Source: Jatrophihabitans_A lederbergiae (GTDB lineage Bacteria > Actinomycetota > Actinomycetes > Mycobacteriales > Jatrophihabitantaceae). Taken from it: DNA of 64,000 bases. Each line of letters begins with the position of its first letter. The first letter of the stretch is position 1. This document shows positions 50,269 through 58,116 of this stretch, piece after piece. The translations under genes were made by a program, and so were the position numbers. The notes beneath the pieces are model-generated. The model was not told the origin of the DNA. It searched no databases and saw only the letters and a list, made by a program, of their open reading frames with translations. The DNA lies in NCBI RefSeq assembly GCF_031845305.1, contig NZ_JAVREH010000002.1, positions 124,001 to 188,000 of the forward strand, in the 5' to 3' direction.

Positions 50269-51837
50269 GTGCAGACCGACACCGTTCTCGTCGTTGACTA
50301 TGGGGCGCAGTACGCGCAGTTGATCGCCCGGCGGGTGCGGGAGGCCAAGGTCTACTCCGAGATCGTGCCGTCCTCGATGCCCGTCGCGGAGATCCTGGCG
50401 AAGCGGCCCTGCGCGATCATCCTGTCCGGTGGCCCGGCGTCGGTGTACGCGCCCGGTGCGCCGGCCACCGATCCGGAGCTCTTCACGCAGGGGGTGCCGG
50501 TCTTCGGCATCTGTTACGGCTTCCAGGCCATGACCAAGGCGCTCGGCGGCGACGTCGCCAACACCGGTGGCTCGGAGTTCGGCCGGACGCACCTGAACGT
50601 GCTGGCGCCGGGCGCACTGTTCGCCGGCGATACCGAGCTGATCGAGTCCCGCCAGGTGTGGATGTCGCACGGCGACGAGGTGACCCGGGCACCGGACGGC
50701 TTCGTGGTGACCGCCTCGTCCGCGGGCGCTCCGGTGGCTGCCTTCGAGGACACCGCACGTGGTTTGGCCGGCGTGCAGTTCCACCCAGAGGTGCTGCATA
50801 CCGAGCAGGGCCAGCAGCTCCTCGAGAATTTCCTGTACGACATCGCCGGCCTGAAACCGGACTGGACCGACGCGAACATCATCGACGAGCAGGTCGCGTT
50901 GATTCGCGAACAGGTCGGCGACAACAGGGTGATCTGTGGTCTGTCCGGCGGCGTGGACTCCGCCGTCGCGGCTGCGCTGGTGCAGAAGGCAGTGGGCGAC
51001 CAGCTCACCTGTGTCTTCGTCGACCACGGTTTGCTGAGGGCCGGCGAGGCGGAGCAGGTCGAGACCGATTTCGTCGCGGCCACCGGGGTATCGCTGAAGA
51101 TCGTCGATGCCCGGCTGCAGTTTCTCGATGCACTGGCGGGCGTGACCGATCCCGAGCAGAAGCGCAAGATCATCGGACGGGAGTTCATCCGCTCCTTCGA
51201 GCAGGCCGAGCGTGAGCTGATCGCCTCGACCGAATCCGGGCCCCCGTTCTCGTTTCTCGTCCAGGGCACGCTCTATCCGGACGTGGTCGAGTCCGGTGGC
51301 GGAACCGGGACGGCGAACATCAAGAGCCACCACAACGTGGGTGGCCTGCCGGGCGATCTGCAGTTCTCGCTGGTGGAACCGCTGCGCACGCTGTTCAAGG
51401 ACGAGGTCCGCCGGGTCGGCCTGGAACTGGGCCTGCCCGAAGAGATCGTGTGGCGGCAGCCTTTCCCCGGTCCCGGGCTGGGCATTCGCATCGTGGGGGC
51501 GGTGGACGCGTCCCGGTTGGAGATCCTGCGCCGGGCCGACGCGATCGCGCGCTTCGAGCTGTCCGCGGCGGGGCTGGACCGCGACATCTGGCAGTGTCCG
51601 GTGGTGCTACTCGCGGACGTCCGCTCGGTCGGGGTGCAGGGCGACGGGCGCACCTATGGCCACCCGATCGTGCTGCGGCCGGTGTCGTCGGAGGACGCGA
51701 TGACCGCCGACTGGACGAGGGTTCCGTACGAGGTGCTCGAGAAGATCTCCACCCGCATCACCAATGAGGTCCGCGAGGTGAACCGGGTGGTGCTGGACGT
51801 GACCAGCAAGCCGCCGGGCACCATCGAGTGGGAGTAG
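50269..51837 (+). CDS. guaA: GMP synthase (glutamine-hydrolyzing)
   Basis: 522 residues. The class I glutamine amidotransferase domain has ILSGGPASVYAPGAP, the nucleophile in FGICYGFQAMTKALGG and VQFHPEVLHT. The ATP pyrophosphatase domain has CGLSGGVDSAVAAALVQKAV and the C-terminal dimerisation domain ends TSKPPGTIEWE. It converts XMP to GMP, the step after GuaB. GTG start. Confidence 0.97.
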   Translation: MQTDTVLVVDYGAQYAQLIARRVREAKVYSEIVPSSMPVAEILAKRPCAIILSGGPASVYAPGAPATDPELFTQGVPVFGICYGFQAMTKALGGDVANTGGSEFGRTHLNVLAPGALFAGDTELIESRQVWMSHGDEVTRAPDGFVVTASSAGAPVAAFEDTARGLAGVQFHPEVLHTEQGQQLLENFLYDIAGLKPDWTDANIIDEQVALIREQVGDNRVICGLSGGVDSAVAAALVQKAVGDQLTCVFVDHGLLRAGEAEQVETDFVAATGVSLKIVDARLQFLDALAGVTDPEQKRKIIGREFIRSFEQAERELIASTESGPPFSFLVQGTLYPDVVESGGGTGTANIKSHHNVGGLPGDLQFSLVEPLRTLFKDEVRRVGLELGLPEEIVWRQPFPGPGLGIRIVGAVDASRLEILRRADAIARFELSAAGLDRDIWQCPVVLLADVRSVGVQGDGRTYGHPIVLRPVSSEDAMTADWTRVPYEVLEKISTRITNEVREVNRVVLDVTSKPPGTIEWE

Positions 51838-51887
51838 GACAGCGGACGAGATACCGACCAGTGGTCATCGCCGCCTAGGTTGAGTAG

Positions 51888-52328
51888 GTGGTCACTGCCG
51901 GGCGTGCGCAGGAAGTTGAGGCGGTCCTCGGGCGTCTGGCCAGGTGGGCTGGGCTGCGCGGTGATATCCGCGCCCTTGCACTCGTCGGCTCGTGGGCTTA
52001 CGGGAGGCCGCGCTGCGACTCGGACGTTGATGTCGTCCTGCTCACCGAGTTCCCGTCGAGCTATATCGACAGCGAGGACTGGCTGGCCGGCGTAGGCGGC
52101 GTGCGCCTGGTGAGAACGGCCAAATGGGGCGTCATCACGGAGCGACGGTTCGCTCTGCAGAGTGGCCTCGAGGTCGAACTCGGCGTTGGCGTGCCCACGT
52201 GGGCGCGGACCAACCCTGTCGACGAGGGCACCCGGCATGTCGTGTCAGACGGCATGCGGGTTCTCTATGACCCGGACGGGATGTTGGAAGCGCTCGCCGC
52301 TTACTGCGGGGGTCCGCCCGTCCGGTAG
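51888..52328 (+). CDS. Nucleotidyltransferase-domain protein (MNT/KNTase-like)
   Basis: 146 residues. The polymerase-beta superfamily signature is LALVGSWAYGRPRCDSDVDV, giving GS and DxD metal ligands, with a third acidic residue likely in LEVELGVG. Stand-alone domains of this kind act as antitoxins with HEPN proteins or modify small molecules or proteins; no HEPN gene is adjacent. GTG at 51888; the palindrome GACCA-G-TGGTC (51856-51866) lies just upstream. Confidence 0.75.
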   Translation: MVTAGRAQEVEAVLGRLARWAGLRGDIRALALVGSWAYGRPRCDSDVDVVLLTEFPSSYIDSEDWLAGVGGVRLVRTAKWGVITERRFALQSGLEVELGVGVPTWARTNPVDEGTRHVVSDGMRVLYDPDGMLEALAAYCGGPPVR

Positions 52329-52375
52329 TGGGCTGGCCCGGCGGAATTGTCAGTACGTTCGATTATCCTGAATCT

Positions 52376-54016
52376 ATGCCGATCAGGGATTTCGACCCGA
52401 GTGAGTGGGACCTTCCGCCCCTCGATGTCGCCGCCCTGCTCACTGAGCCGCCGCCGGAGCGCGATGAATTCTGCGGCGTGGTGCTCGGTTCTGAGCTGGG
52501 TGAGTTCTCCTCTGTCGGCTCGGGCATTCCGGTCGATCTCGGCGCTCAGGTGCACGACGACCTTGCCGCTGTCCGCCCCGGCCTGGCCGAGCTGGCGCGT
52601 GTGGGATCGACCGACTTCGGCGTGCTTGACGAGGTCGAGCGGGTGGACGCGTTGCTGGCCATCGAGAAGCAGCGCGCCTGGCTGGATTCCCTGCAACAGC
52701 AACTGCTGGCGCTCATCTCGGTGCGGGATTCCTCCGCCGAGCACTGGTGTGTCGAAGAGATCGGTGCCGCCCTGCGACTGTCCGGGCAGGTGGCCCAAGC
52801 GAAGCTGAAGAACGCCGAGCAGTTGTGCGACCGGCTACCTGCCACCTTCGGTGCGCTGGCCGATGGTCAGATCGCGGTGCTGCAGGCCACGGCGATCACC
52901 GAAGCCTCCTTCGAGCTGGACGACGCGCTGCTGCCACGCTACGAGGCCCGGGTGCTCACGCGGGCTCCCGAGCAATCGCTGAGTCAACTGAAGCAATCCG
53001 CCAAGCGCGCCGTCACCAGCCTCAACCCCACGACGGCCGAGGCCAAGCGTCAGAAGGCCCTGCACGACCGGCATGTTCGCCTCACCCCTGCCGAGAACGG
53101 CATGGCCTGGCTGACGTCGCTGCTTCCCGCCGCCGACGCCAAGGCAATCTATGCCCGCATCGACGGCGCTGCTCGGATGGCTCCCGGCACCGATCCGCGC
53201 TCGGCCGACGAGCTCCGTGCCGATGCGCTCGTCAACGGAATCCTCAACGGCATTCAGGGTGAACTGCCCACCGCGCACGGACGCCAGCCGCGAGTCAGCG
53301 TCATCATCGGCTTGGACAGCCTCGTCGGCAAGGACAACGAGCCTGGTTGGCTGGACGGTTACGGAGCTATCACCGCGGCCTACGCCCGCGAGATCGCGCA
53401 CGACCCGACCGGGACGTGGCGGCGGCTGGTAACCGATCCGGTGTCCGGCCAACTGCTCGACTATGGGACGACGAGATACCGGCCACCGCAGCATCTGGCC
53501 GACCACGTGATCGCGCGCGATGGCGAATGCGCCTTCCCGTTCTGCGCCCACAGTGCCGCGCATGCCGACCTGGACCACATCGACGAGTTCCCGCAAGGCC
53601 CTACCTCGGCAGATAACCTGCAACCGCTGCATCGCAGACACCACAACAGCAAGACCCACGGCGGATGGAAAGCTGACCGTGACCCCGCCACCGGAAATAC
53701 AGTCTGGACGAGCCCACAAGGCAGGACGTATCCGAGCCGGTCACCCGACCGCTGGACGAATCCCGGCTACTGGTCCACACCGGAGTCGCCACCCGCGGCT
53801 GAGCCGGATGGCGCTGATCGGCAGTCCCATGATTCTTACGACGCCCTGCCGTACGACGACGCCCTGCCGTACGACGACGCCCTGCCGTACGACGACGTCC
53901 TGCCGTACGACGACGCTCTGCCGTACCGCGAGGTGCGGTCTGTCGATAACCCGTATGACGACGTGCCGTTTGTCAATGAGTGGTATGACGATGACGGTCA
54001 TCCCGATAAGGACTAG
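52376..54016 (+). CDS. DUF222 domain protein with HNH motif (2) and acidic repeat tail
   Basis: 546 residues from ATG 52376. DUF222 spans about residues 60-340 (VDALLAIEKQRAWLDSLQQQ, LRLSGQVAQAKLKNAEQL); the HNH region is GECAFPFCAHSAAHADLDHI and NLQPLHRRHHNSKTHGGW. The last about 65 residues are a DALPYDD repeat made of 18-bp units and end in an acidic stretch. It is a distant paralogue of 41189-42553 in the same architecture. The role is unknown. Confidence 0.83.
   Translation: MPIRDFDPSEWDLPPLDVAALLTEPPPERDEFCGVVLGSELGEFSSVGSGIPVDLGAQVHDDLAAVRPGLAELARVGSTDFGVLDEVERVDALLAIEKQRAWLDSLQQQLLALISVRDSSAEHWCVEEIGAALRLSGQVAQAKLKNAEQLCDRLPATFGALADGQIAVLQATAITEASFELDDALLPRYEARVLTRAPEQSLSQLKQSAKRAVTSLNPTTAEAKRQKALHDRHVRLTPAENGMAWLTSLLPAADAKAIYARIDGAARMAPGTDPRSADELRADALVNGILNGIQGELPTAHGRQPRVSVIIGLDSLVGKDNEPGWLDGYGAITAAYAREIAHDPTGTWRRLVTDPVSGQLLDYGTTRYRPPQHLADHVIARDGECAFPFCAHSAAHADLDHIDEFPQGPTSADNLQPLHRRHHNSKTHGGWKADRDPATGNTVWTSPQGRTYPSRSPDRWTNPGYWSTPESPPAAEPDGADRQSHDSYDALPYDDALPYDDALPYDDVLPYDDALPYREVRSVDNPYDDVPFVNEWYDDDGHPDKD
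53837..53923 (+). repeat. 18-bp coding tandem repeat (five units)
   Basis: Units TACGACGACGCCCTGCCG start at 53837 (15-bp short form), 53852, 53870, 53888 and 53906, with single-base changes in the last two. They encode a YDDALP repeat in the C-terminal tail of the HNH protein. Copy number could vary by slippage without breaking the frame. Confidence 0.92.
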
Positions 54017-54071
54017 GCGTCTAGCGGTCGCCGCCGGATGCCGTGCTTTTCGGCGGGCAGTGGGCGCCGGC

Positions 54072-55427
54072 TCAGCTGATCCGGTCGACCTGCACGTGGC
54101 CGGCAGTGAGGTCGACATAGATGGTGATCGGCTGACCGGTGACCGCCGTGGCGGCCGGCAGTTCGAGGTGCACGTTGGCTCCGCTGACGTAATCGCCGAT
54201 GGAGTGGGACGTGCCGTTCTGGATCTCGCCCATGTGCACGTCCGCGATCACGGTGGCGTTCAATTTGACAGGCAAGACCACCCGCACCTCGCCGGCAGCC
54301 TGGGTCAGGTGCACTGCTACTGGGGCAGCGGTTCTCTCCGAGCCCGTCGAGCCGACGTTCAGCTTCGTCAGATCCAGCGTCGATTGCCCGGCGAACTGCC
54401 GATGATCACCTAGTTGGCTCACCGACGTGGGCAGCCAGCCGATCTGCCCGGAGCCGTCACTCAGACTCGCCCGGGTACCACCGAACACCAGTGCCAGCGC
54501 AGCCAGCATCGCGATCGGCAGCAGCAGCAGCAGCGTGATCCGCCGTGTGACCAGACTGAGCAGCAGCCCCGCTCCCAGCACAGCCAGCCCGGTCCACAGG
54601 TACGCCGGGAACGGCACTCGGGTGAACGCGTCCAGCATGGCAACCAAGGCCCACGCCATGGCGAGCGCCAGGGCGACCCCGACCTTGATCGGCCGGCGGC
54701 GCCGGATCCGCTCGGCATGTGCAACCTTGGTCTCGGCCAACCACGCTTGCATCGACTGCCGGGTGTCGCTCAACGGCGGAATCAGCGGCGGACCCACCGG
54801 CGGTGCGCTCGTAGCCGGAACGTACTCAGTGGTGTCGGTGGTGGCTTGCGGCGGGGTCCAGGCAGGCGGCGGCTGCACGGCGCCTGTCGGCCCGAGAGGT
54901 GCAGCACCCGACTCAGGTACAGCGCCCGACTCAGATGCAGCGCCCGACTCAGGTGCGGCACCCGAATCGACACTGCCCGAACCCATGGGGATTGGCGGCG
55001 TGCCGCGGCCCAGTCGGTTCAGCAACACCAGCGTCAGGATCGCGATCAGCATCAGAGCAGGAAATGTCGGACCCGGGGCCCACCATGAGAACCATGCAAT
55101 CCACAGCACGATGGCGCCCCCGATGATGACGAGCCACGGCGGAACCCGCCGACGACGCAGTTGTGCGATCGTCCGGTCGAGCGCCGAATCGGCTTCCTGC
55201 GGTTCGGGGATCAGCAACCACGCCATTCCGTACAGCAGCAACCCGACGCCGCCGAAGAAGGACAGCACCGCGAACAGCACTCGGAAGATGACTGCGTCGA
55301 CTATGAAGTACTCGCCCAGGCCGCCGGCCACACCGGAGATCATGCGGTCCCCGCGGCTCCGGCGTAGCGGGCGAACGCCCGGCACCCGGCCAGAGCTCGC
55401 CGGGTCAGAATCGGTCATCGTCGTCAT
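54072..55427 (-). CDS. PspC domain membrane protein
   Basis: 451 residues. A PspC domain lies at about residues 20-75 (RPLRRSRGDRMISGVAGGLG, VLFAVLSFFGGVGLLLYGMA), then membrane helices (LVIIGGAIVLWIAWFSWWAP), a Ser/Ala/Pro-rich linker built on a repeated SGAAPE motif, more helices and a C-terminal soluble beta-rich domain (HLTQAAGEVRVVLPVKLNAT). It is divergent from the PspC-type histidine kinase, the usual envelope-stress arrangement of actinobacteria. ATG at 55427. Confidence 0.83.
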   Translation of the reverse strand: MTTMTDSDPASSGRVPGVRPLRRSRGDRMISGVAGGLGEYFIVDAVIFRVLFAVLSFFGGVGLLLYGMAWLLIPEPQEADSALDRTIAQLRRRRVPPWLVIIGGAIVLWIAWFSWWAPGPTFPALMLIAILTLVLLNRLGRGTPPIPMGSGSVDSGAAPESGAASESGAVPESGAAPLGPTGAVQPPPAWTPPQATTDTTEYVPATSAPPVGPPLIPPLSDTRQSMQAWLAETKVAHAERIRRRRPIKVGVALALAMAWALVAMLDAFTRVPFPAYLWTGLAVLGAGLLLSLVTRRITLLLLLPIAMLAALALVFGGTRASLSDGSGQIGWLPTSVSQLGDHRQFAGQSTLDLTKLNVGSTGSERTAAPVAVHLTQAAGEVRVVLPVKLNATVIADVHMGEIQNGTSHSIGDYVSGANVHLELPAATAVTGQPITIYVDLTAGHVQVDRIS

Positions 55428-55564
55428 GCCATCCAGCCTGGGGACTCGCGCTCCGCAACGGTATCGGGGAGCACCCGGAACCGTCCCTGATTCGCCGACG
55501 GCATCGAAGGCCAGGGTCTCACCTGATACCGCGATCGCCATGCGCCAGCCATGATAGGTGCGAC

Positions 55565-56760
55565 ATGAGCACCCAGACCGCACCGCCACCAACCGAGCTC
55601 GCACCACGGCTGTACCGCAATGCCCGCACCCGGGTACTGGGCGGCGTCGCCGGCGCCATCGCCGATCACCTGGGTGTGCAGCGGTCCTACGTGCGCGCCG
55701 CCTTCGTCGTGCTGTCCTTCAGCGCGGGCCTGGGCATCCTGCTCTACGGCGCGTTCTGGATCGTGCTGCGCACACCGCCGGAAACCGAGTCCGAGAACCG
55801 GTTCCGCTCCGGTGCTGAGTACGTGCTGGCCGCCGTCGCGGGTGCCACGGTGCTGCTGCTCAACCTGCACGCGCTGCCGCTCGGCGGCTGGTTCGTTCCG
55901 TCCGTGCTCGCGTGTTTCGGCGGAGCGCTGCTGTGGCGGCAGGCCTCGGAAACGGAGCGTGAGCGCTGGCGGCGGCTGTCCCGGTCCTCCCTCTCGGCCG
56001 GTGCCGCGGACCGGATCGGATGGCTTCGGATCATCGCCGGCATCGGCCTGGTGCTGGCCGGCGCGATCTTCATCCTGGCCCGAGCCGGGCTGAGCGCGGC
56101 CGGTGTGGGACTGGCGGCGGTGCTCGTGACCGCCATCGGCATCGCGCTGATCACCGGTCCCTGGTGGCTGAAGCTGGCTCGCGAGCTGTCCGAGGAGCGG
56201 CGGGAGCGTATCCGCAACGAGGACGGGCCGACCTCGCCGCCCACCTGCACGACTCGGTGCTGCAGACGCTCGCCCTGATCCAGCGCTACGCCGACCAGCC
56301 CCGCGAGGTGACCCGGCTGGCCCGCAGCCAGGAGCGGGAACTGCGGACCACCCTGTACGCCAGCGCGGTTCCGGAAGGACAGCTGAGCCAGGCGCTGCGC
56401 AATGCGGCGGCCGAAGTCGAGGACACCTACGCCATCACGATCGATGTCGTCGTCGTCGGAGACCGGGCGCTGGACGCCCAACTGGACGCGCTCACCGCGG
56501 CGAGCCGGGAAGCCCTGGTCAACGCCGCCAAGCACGCCGGCGTCACCACGGTGTCGATGTATGCGGAGGTGGACGACCGCGGCGCCGAGGTGTTCGTGCG
56601 GGACCGGGGCGTCGGCTTCGATCCCGCTGCCAGTTGCGACCCGTCCCGGCAAGGCATTCGAGGATCGATCATCGGACGGCTGGAGCGCCACCGCGGCGTT
56701 GCCACCATCCGCTCCACGCCAGGCGGGGGAACCGAAGTGCAGATGCGAGTGGAGTTCTGA
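55565..56760 (+). pseudogene. PspC-domain sensor histidine kinase, interrupted by a -1 frameshift
   Basis: The first frame (from 55565) encodes a PspC domain (NARTRVLGGVAGAIADHLGV) and several membrane helices, then runs out of homology after ERRERIRNED and stops at 56278. The kinase continues in the next frame: RADLAAHLHDSVLQTLALIQ (phospho-acceptor His), REALVNAAKHAG (N box), VRDRGVGFDP and GGGTEVQMRVEF. Adding one G near 56223 restores NEERADLAAHLHD. The response regulator overlaps its end (TGATG). Either a true frameshift or a sequencing error. Confidence 0.85.
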
Positions 56761-57455
56761 TGAGCGAGCGCGAATCCGGAGTGCCGCCGAGAGTGGTTCT
56801 GGTCGATGACCACGGCATGTTCCGCGCCGGCGTCCGCGCCGAGCTCGGAGGGTCGGTCGACATCGTGGGAGAGGCCGCCACCGTCGCCGAGGCCATCGCC
56901 ACCATCGTGCACACCCGGCCCGACGTGGTGCTGCTCGACGTGCACCTGCCCGACGGCGGTGGTCCCGCGGTGGTCGCGGCGAGCCTGCCGGTCGCGCCCG
57001 GAACCCGGTTCCTGGCGCTGTCGGTATCCGACGCCGCGGAGGACGTCATCTCGGTGATCCGGGCCGGCGCCCGTGGCTACGTCACCAAGACGATCTCGGG
57101 CACCGACCTCAGCGATGCGATCCGTCGAGTGGCGGACGGGGACGTGGTCTTCTCACCGCGGCTGGCAGGTTTCGTGCTGGACGCCTTCCGTGACGGCGGA
57201 GCCGGTCGGGATGACGCGTCCGGTGTGGCAACCGGATCGGAAGAACTCGACAGCTCCGACCTGGACCAGCTGACGCCGCGTGAGCAGGAGGTGCTGCGGC
57301 TGCTCGCCCGGGGCTATTCCTACCGTGAGATCGGCTCGGAGCTGTTCATCTCGGTCAAGACGGTAGAGACGCATGCCTCCAATGTGCTGCGCAAGCTGCA
57401 GCTGTCCTCGCGGCATCAGCTCACCCGGTGGGCCGCGGACCGTCGAATCGTCTGA
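56760..57455 (+). CDS. LuxR/NarL-family response regulator
   Basis: 231 residues. The receiver domain has VVLVDDHGMFRAGVRAEL, the phospho-acceptor Asp in DVVLLDVHLPDGGG and the conserved Lys in GYVTKTISG. The C-terminal LuxR helix-turn-helix has LTPREQEVLRLLARGYSYRE and ISVKTVETHASNVLRKLQL. ATG overlaps the kinase stop. It is the expected partner of the PspC histidine kinase just upstream. Confidence 0.93.
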   Translation: MSERESGVPPRVVLVDDHGMFRAGVRAELGGSVDIVGEAATVAEAIATIVHTRPDVVLLDVHLPDGGGPAVVAASLPVAPGTRFLALSVSDAAEDVISVIRAGARGYVTKTISGTDLSDAIRRVADGDVVFSPRLAGFVLDAFRDGGAGRDDASGVATGSEELDSSDLDQLTPREQEVLRLLARGYSYREIGSELFISVKTVETHASNVLRKLQLSSRHQLTRWAADRRIV

Positions 57456-57464
57456 GAGTTCTGC

Positions 57465-57827
57465 CTAGTGAGCGCCGCGGCAGACCCGCAGGACGGCGTC
57501 GGCCAGGGCCGGCCCGCCGGTGCCGAGGCTGGCACGGTAGTGGTCGTGGATGGCGCGCTCGCGGCCGAGTTCGACGCGGGTGCCGCCGGCGTTCATGCGA
57601 GCGGCCTGAATGCGGCGGGAGAGAGCCGCCCGCTCGTTGACCAGCCGGCTGATCGCCTCGTCGAGGGCGTCGATCTGACCGCGCAGGGTGTCGACGGCGC
57701 CTGGATCGTCCACGATCGTGGTGGTGGGATCGACGCTTGGCGCGCTGGCTGCGCTGGCTGCGCTGGTGGGGGTGAGTGGGTTGCTTGCGGTGACTGGGCT
57801 GCTTGCGGTGACTGGGCTGTTCGTCAT
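57465..57827 (-). CDS. Chorismate mutase (AroQ type)
   Basis: 120 residues. After a Ser/Thr/Ala-rich N-terminus encoded partly by two 18-bp repeats (57783-57818), the AroQ helix bundle begins: VDTLRGQIDALDEAISRLVN, ERAALSRRIQAARMNAGG, RVELGRERAIHDHYR. It converts chorismate to prephenate for Phe and Tyr. No signal peptide, so cytoplasmic. Convergent with the response regulator and divergent from pcrA, as in mycobacteria. Its 5' leader holds a probable attenuator (57888-58008). Confidence 0.88.
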   Translation of the reverse strand: MTNSPVTASSPVTASNPLTPTSAASAASAPSVDPTTTIVDDPGAVDTLRGQIDALDEAISRLVNERAALSRRIQAARMNAGGTRVELGRERAIHDHYRASLGTGGPALADAVLRVCRGAH

Positions 57828-57887
57828 GAGGGGCTTCCTGTCCGGTCGAGCGTGCTGGTGGCGGGCCGCTCGAGCTCGGGAACGCAA

Positions 57888-57918
57888 AACGCCCCGGGCT
57901 CATGCGGCCCAGGGCGTT
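57888..57918 (-). terminator. Terminator/attenuator hairpin in the chorismate mutase leader
   Basis: Bases 57888-57899 pair with 57907-57918 (12 positions, one mismatch) around a 7-nt loop. On the minus strand the stem ends in GTT and is followed by TTGCGTT, so a short T run leads away. It lies 25 nt after the stop of the leader peptide and 60 nt before the chorismate mutase ATG. Confidence 0.75.
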
Positions 57919-57942
57919 ATCGGCTGTATTGGCTGTGTCAGC

Positions 57943-58008
57943 TCAACCGAACGCTATGGGCACCGCATAGCGGTACCCATAGAAAAAGGAACGTCCGGTG
58001 ATCTGCAC
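57943..58008 (-). CDS. Phe/Tyr-rich leader peptide (21 aa) of chorismate mutase
   Basis: GTG at 58008 follows AAGG with a 7-nt spacer. The peptide is MQITGRSFFYGYRYAVPIAF plus G, with three Phe and three Tyr; five of these lie in residues 8-14. A hairpin (GGGCACCGC at 57958-57966 with GCGGTACCC at 57970-57978) covers the codons just after the aromatic cluster, and a terminator hairpin follows at 57888-57918. This is the layout of ribosome-mediated attenuation, where scarcity of charged tRNA-Phe or tRNA-Tyr stalls the ribosome and permits read-through into the mutase gene. Confidence 0.75.
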   Translation of the reverse strand: MQITGRSFFYGYRYAVPIAFG

Positions 58009-58116
58009 CGGCCTACCTTGGCACGACTGTCCCGGATCGGGCAACCGCCGTCCCGGTAGGTGGTACGGCAAGCGGTGCGGCGGAACTGTCGGAGTGTGGT
58101 CGTAGGCTGTTCTTCG

